From Siderastrea siderea (taxonomy: Eukaryota > Cnidaria > Anthozoa > Scleractinia > Rhizangiidae), in NCBI GenBank assembly GCA_964030785.1, contig OZ034972.1:11533319-11597318 (forward strand): a DNA stretch of 64,000 nucleotides, in the 5' to 3' direction. Every line of letters begins with the position of its first letter. Position 1 is the first letter of the stretch. The notes under the pieces are model-generated. The model did no database searches. It was given only the letters and a program-made list of their open reading frames with translations, and was not told the origin of the DNA. Below are positions 63,201 to 64,000 of this stretch, piece after piece. The position numbers and the translations under genes were made by a program.

Positions 63201-64000
63201 TTTTGACATGTATCTGCACGCTGTGCGACTATTCTAACATAAGTATGAAAACATAAATCGAGATCAGTCCCGGCATCCTCTCATTACTAATGCTAATAGT
63301 TTTTTTTACACACAGTTCTATGATCTATAACATAATACAGTGGAATCCCGATTTTTCAAACCTCCTAGAGAAACAGAATTTGGTTTGAAAAATCTAAGGT
63401 GGCACGAGATCATGCTTGATTTACGGGGTATTGTTTCATAACAACCAGGAGAGCAAACAGAAATACCATGGCACTCTTGTAAAGTTTTTTAGCTTTCATT
63501 TGAATGGTCACACTTTAGGATTTTACTCAAGACTTGAAAGCTAGAACCACCTTGTACACATAATAAGCAGCGCCTGCATTTACCTCAATTTCTCAAACCC
63601 TGTGGGTTCCAGAAATCGAGGTAAATTTCTTATAAATTTCTTGCATGGGAAGCAAGAATTGGTTCGAAAAATTGGGAGGTTCAAAAAATCCAGGGTTCAA
63701 AAAATTGGGATTCCACTGTACATGTACAATCTACAACACAAAAAAAAACTTTACTCTGTGATCTACAGCTACATGTTTGACATAGATATAAATAGTCTAC
63801 TGCAGAAATGTAGTGCTCTATGAAAATCTCTATGCACATTTCAGTGTCCGAAAGCGTGACAGGTATAATTTATGATATGTTTCACAAGACAGTTAACCAG
63901 CCATTTAACTATTGTGCTCACCAGCGGCAAGTTTCCGTCTATTAAATGGATCCATAGCAAAGTCCATGATGCCACTCCCACACTGAATAACGAGCAGTCC
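53249..64000 (-). CDS. CORO7: Coronin-7 (POD-1), C-terminal part (gene enters from right edge)
   Basis: Tandem-coronin WD40 protein that regulates Golgi morphology and membrane traffic through F-actin. Twelve exons in continuous phase: 63922-64000 (partial), 61915-62001, 61136-61278, 60273-60377, 59779-59867, 58049-58187, 57666-57755, 56680-56796, 56293-56428, 55095-55189, 54123-54212, 53249-53257 plus 3' UTR. They give 392 residues, the second propeller and tail (human protein about 925). Matches include HPSASGVLASSALDLTVKIW, FSLSWKSDGTQLATVSRDNK, the LPKT segment, EYFQDDLFPDT, EQKKEELLSSMVEKL and the acidic DPLPQDLQEGVDDDEW end. The first propeller lies to the right of the window. Introns carry several transposons. 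Confidence 0.95.
54569..55030. mobile_element. Inverted-repeat element in coronin-7 intron
   Basis: The ends are AGGGCCGATTTAGA and the inverse TCTAAATCGGCCCTT, with CTTACAACTGTTG near the left end and a partly inverted centre. The family is shared with 28,999-29,310. Confidence 0.8.
55448..55852. mobile_element. GC-ended MITE in coronin-7 intron
   Basis: Starts with a poly-G run and ACTCCCACATGAA and ends with CGTATGGGAGTACCCTCCCC, inverted to each other. The centre is AT-rich. It is probably related in type to the inner element at 24,054-24,418. Confidence 0.6.
57960..58015. repeat. ATT trinucleotide microsatellite
   Basis: (ATT)n tract with interruptions, in a coronin-7 intron just before exon 58,049-58,187. 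Confidence 0.9.
58230..58651. mobile_element. TTAA-ended inverted-repeat element, copy 2
   Basis: 422-bp sister of 52,328-52,729, with the same internal order, inside a coronin-7 intron. Both borders are TTAA. Confidence 0.85.
58955..59130. mobile_element. Diverged TGTGTGGTTCCAGAA-family element
   Basis: It begins near GATTCCAGGATACTTCCATA and ends near ATTTTCTAGAACAACACAAT, with G-rich blocks inside and a short GT run. A partial relative is at 57,345-57,460. Confidence 0.55.
59341..59741. mobile_element. Intact copy of the element that carries the LINE at 48.4 kb
   Basis: About 400 bp with inverted ends around GAACGTTCGAGCAATAAGTG. It supplies the empty-site sequence for the LINE insertion. 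It lies in the coronin-7 intron between exons 59,779-59,867 and 58,049-58,187. Confidence 0.8.
60048..60222 (+). repeat. Satellite monomers in coronin-7 intron
   Basis: About 1.7 copies of the 29.6-30.3 kb satellite unit (GTGTGACCATTCAAATGAAA, TCCTGTGGTGCT). Confidence 0.85.
60273..64000 (-). CDS. CORO7: Coronin-7 exons encoding WD40 blades of propeller 2
   Basis: 63,922-64,000 reads GIMDFAMDPFNRRKLAA; 61,915-62,001 reads CESGFISIWEIPEGG; 61,136-61,278 reads the blade with DLTVKIWDVNKARDL; 60,273-60,377 reads KSDGTQLATVSRDNKVKIFD. These are successive WD repeats, each with the D-x-x-x-x-x-W/F-D core. The human counterpart is the second propeller after the proline/serine-rich linker. Confidence 0.92.
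60619..61049. mobile_element. Inverted-repeat element in coronin-7 intron
   Basis: The ends are TAGGCCCGGTTCAAAC and its inverse. Several internal inverted pairs of TTAGGTTCGGCACATGT make nested hairpins. It is the sister of 51,617-52,033. Confidence 0.8.
62945..63170. repeat. Minisatellite that changes orientation
   Basis: Imperfect units of about 19-21 bp around CTGTACAACACTACCACTGT. After about 63,095 the units continue in inverted form (GTGTTGTACAG), giving a hairpin-forming end. Confidence 0.75.
63338..63718. mobile_element. pogo/Tigger-type MITE with satellite monomer inside
   Basis: The termini are CAGTGGAATCCCGATTTTTC and the inverse, flanked by TA (63,336-63,337; 63,719-63,720). 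The end sequence resembles Tigger-family ends. One satellite monomer, in reverse, occupies 63,460-63,560. Confidence 0.8.

Larger units (their letters stand above)
62002..63921. other. Coronin-7 intron, 1.9 kb, repeat-containing
   Basis: It holds a short inverted repeat (TGTAGGGCTGGA and inverse, 62,250-62,316), a minisatellite at 62,945-63,170 and a pogo/Tigger-like element at 63,338-63,718. No other exon seen. Confidence 0.65.

Overview
The window is eukaryotic. It has long AT-rich introns with GT-AG junctions, animal-type gene families and dense non-autonomous DNA transposons. I infer an anthozoan cnidarian, probably a stony coral: the proteins are close to vertebrate ones, and several repeats (a tRNA-derived SINE, a roughly 100-bp satellite, GC-rich inverted-repeat elements) look like ones I associate with coral genomes. 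That species call is recognition from memory, not a search.

Four genes can be supported, three on the minus strand and one on the plus strand. (1) 1-12,719 (-): the 5' part of the single CBP/p300 acetyltransferase gene. Twenty coding exons keep reading frame and cover the N-terminus, TAZ1, KIX, bromodomain and the start of the RING/PHD region; the acetyltransferase, ZZ and TAZ2 parts lie beyond the left edge. (2) 35,992-39,441 (-): an ADCY9-type membrane adenylyl cyclase, almost all in one 1,149-codon exon. (3) 45,227-48,218 (+): UFM1, six exons, with the start codon split by intron 1. (4) 53,249-64,000 (-): the 3' part of coronin-7 (second WD40 propeller and acidic tail), twelve exons, entering from the right edge.

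The main observation is the gene order. CREBBP, ADCY9 and CORO7 lie in this order and on one strand in human 16p13.3 as well. The window therefore appears to keep an animal-wide linkage group that links a cAMP-producing enzyme to the CREB coactivator downstream of cAMP. UFM1 is not part of the human cluster.

The rest is repeats. 13.8-24.5 kb is a transposon-rich block: a degenerate hAT element inside a CTGA tandem array, a 1.94-kb element with 9-bp target duplications and minisatellite-bearing terminal repeats, a 60-bp palindrome with its own 9-bp duplication, and SINEs. 27-34 kb holds a cluster of one inverted-repeat family and a satellite array. 42-44.5 kb holds foldback elements and an ACAT microsatellite. 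48.4-49.8 kb has a 5'-truncated LINE inside an inverted-repeat element. The introns of coronin-7 carry more copies of families also seen elsewhere in the window. I found no CRISPR array, rRNA, convincing functional tRNA or novel multi-gene system.
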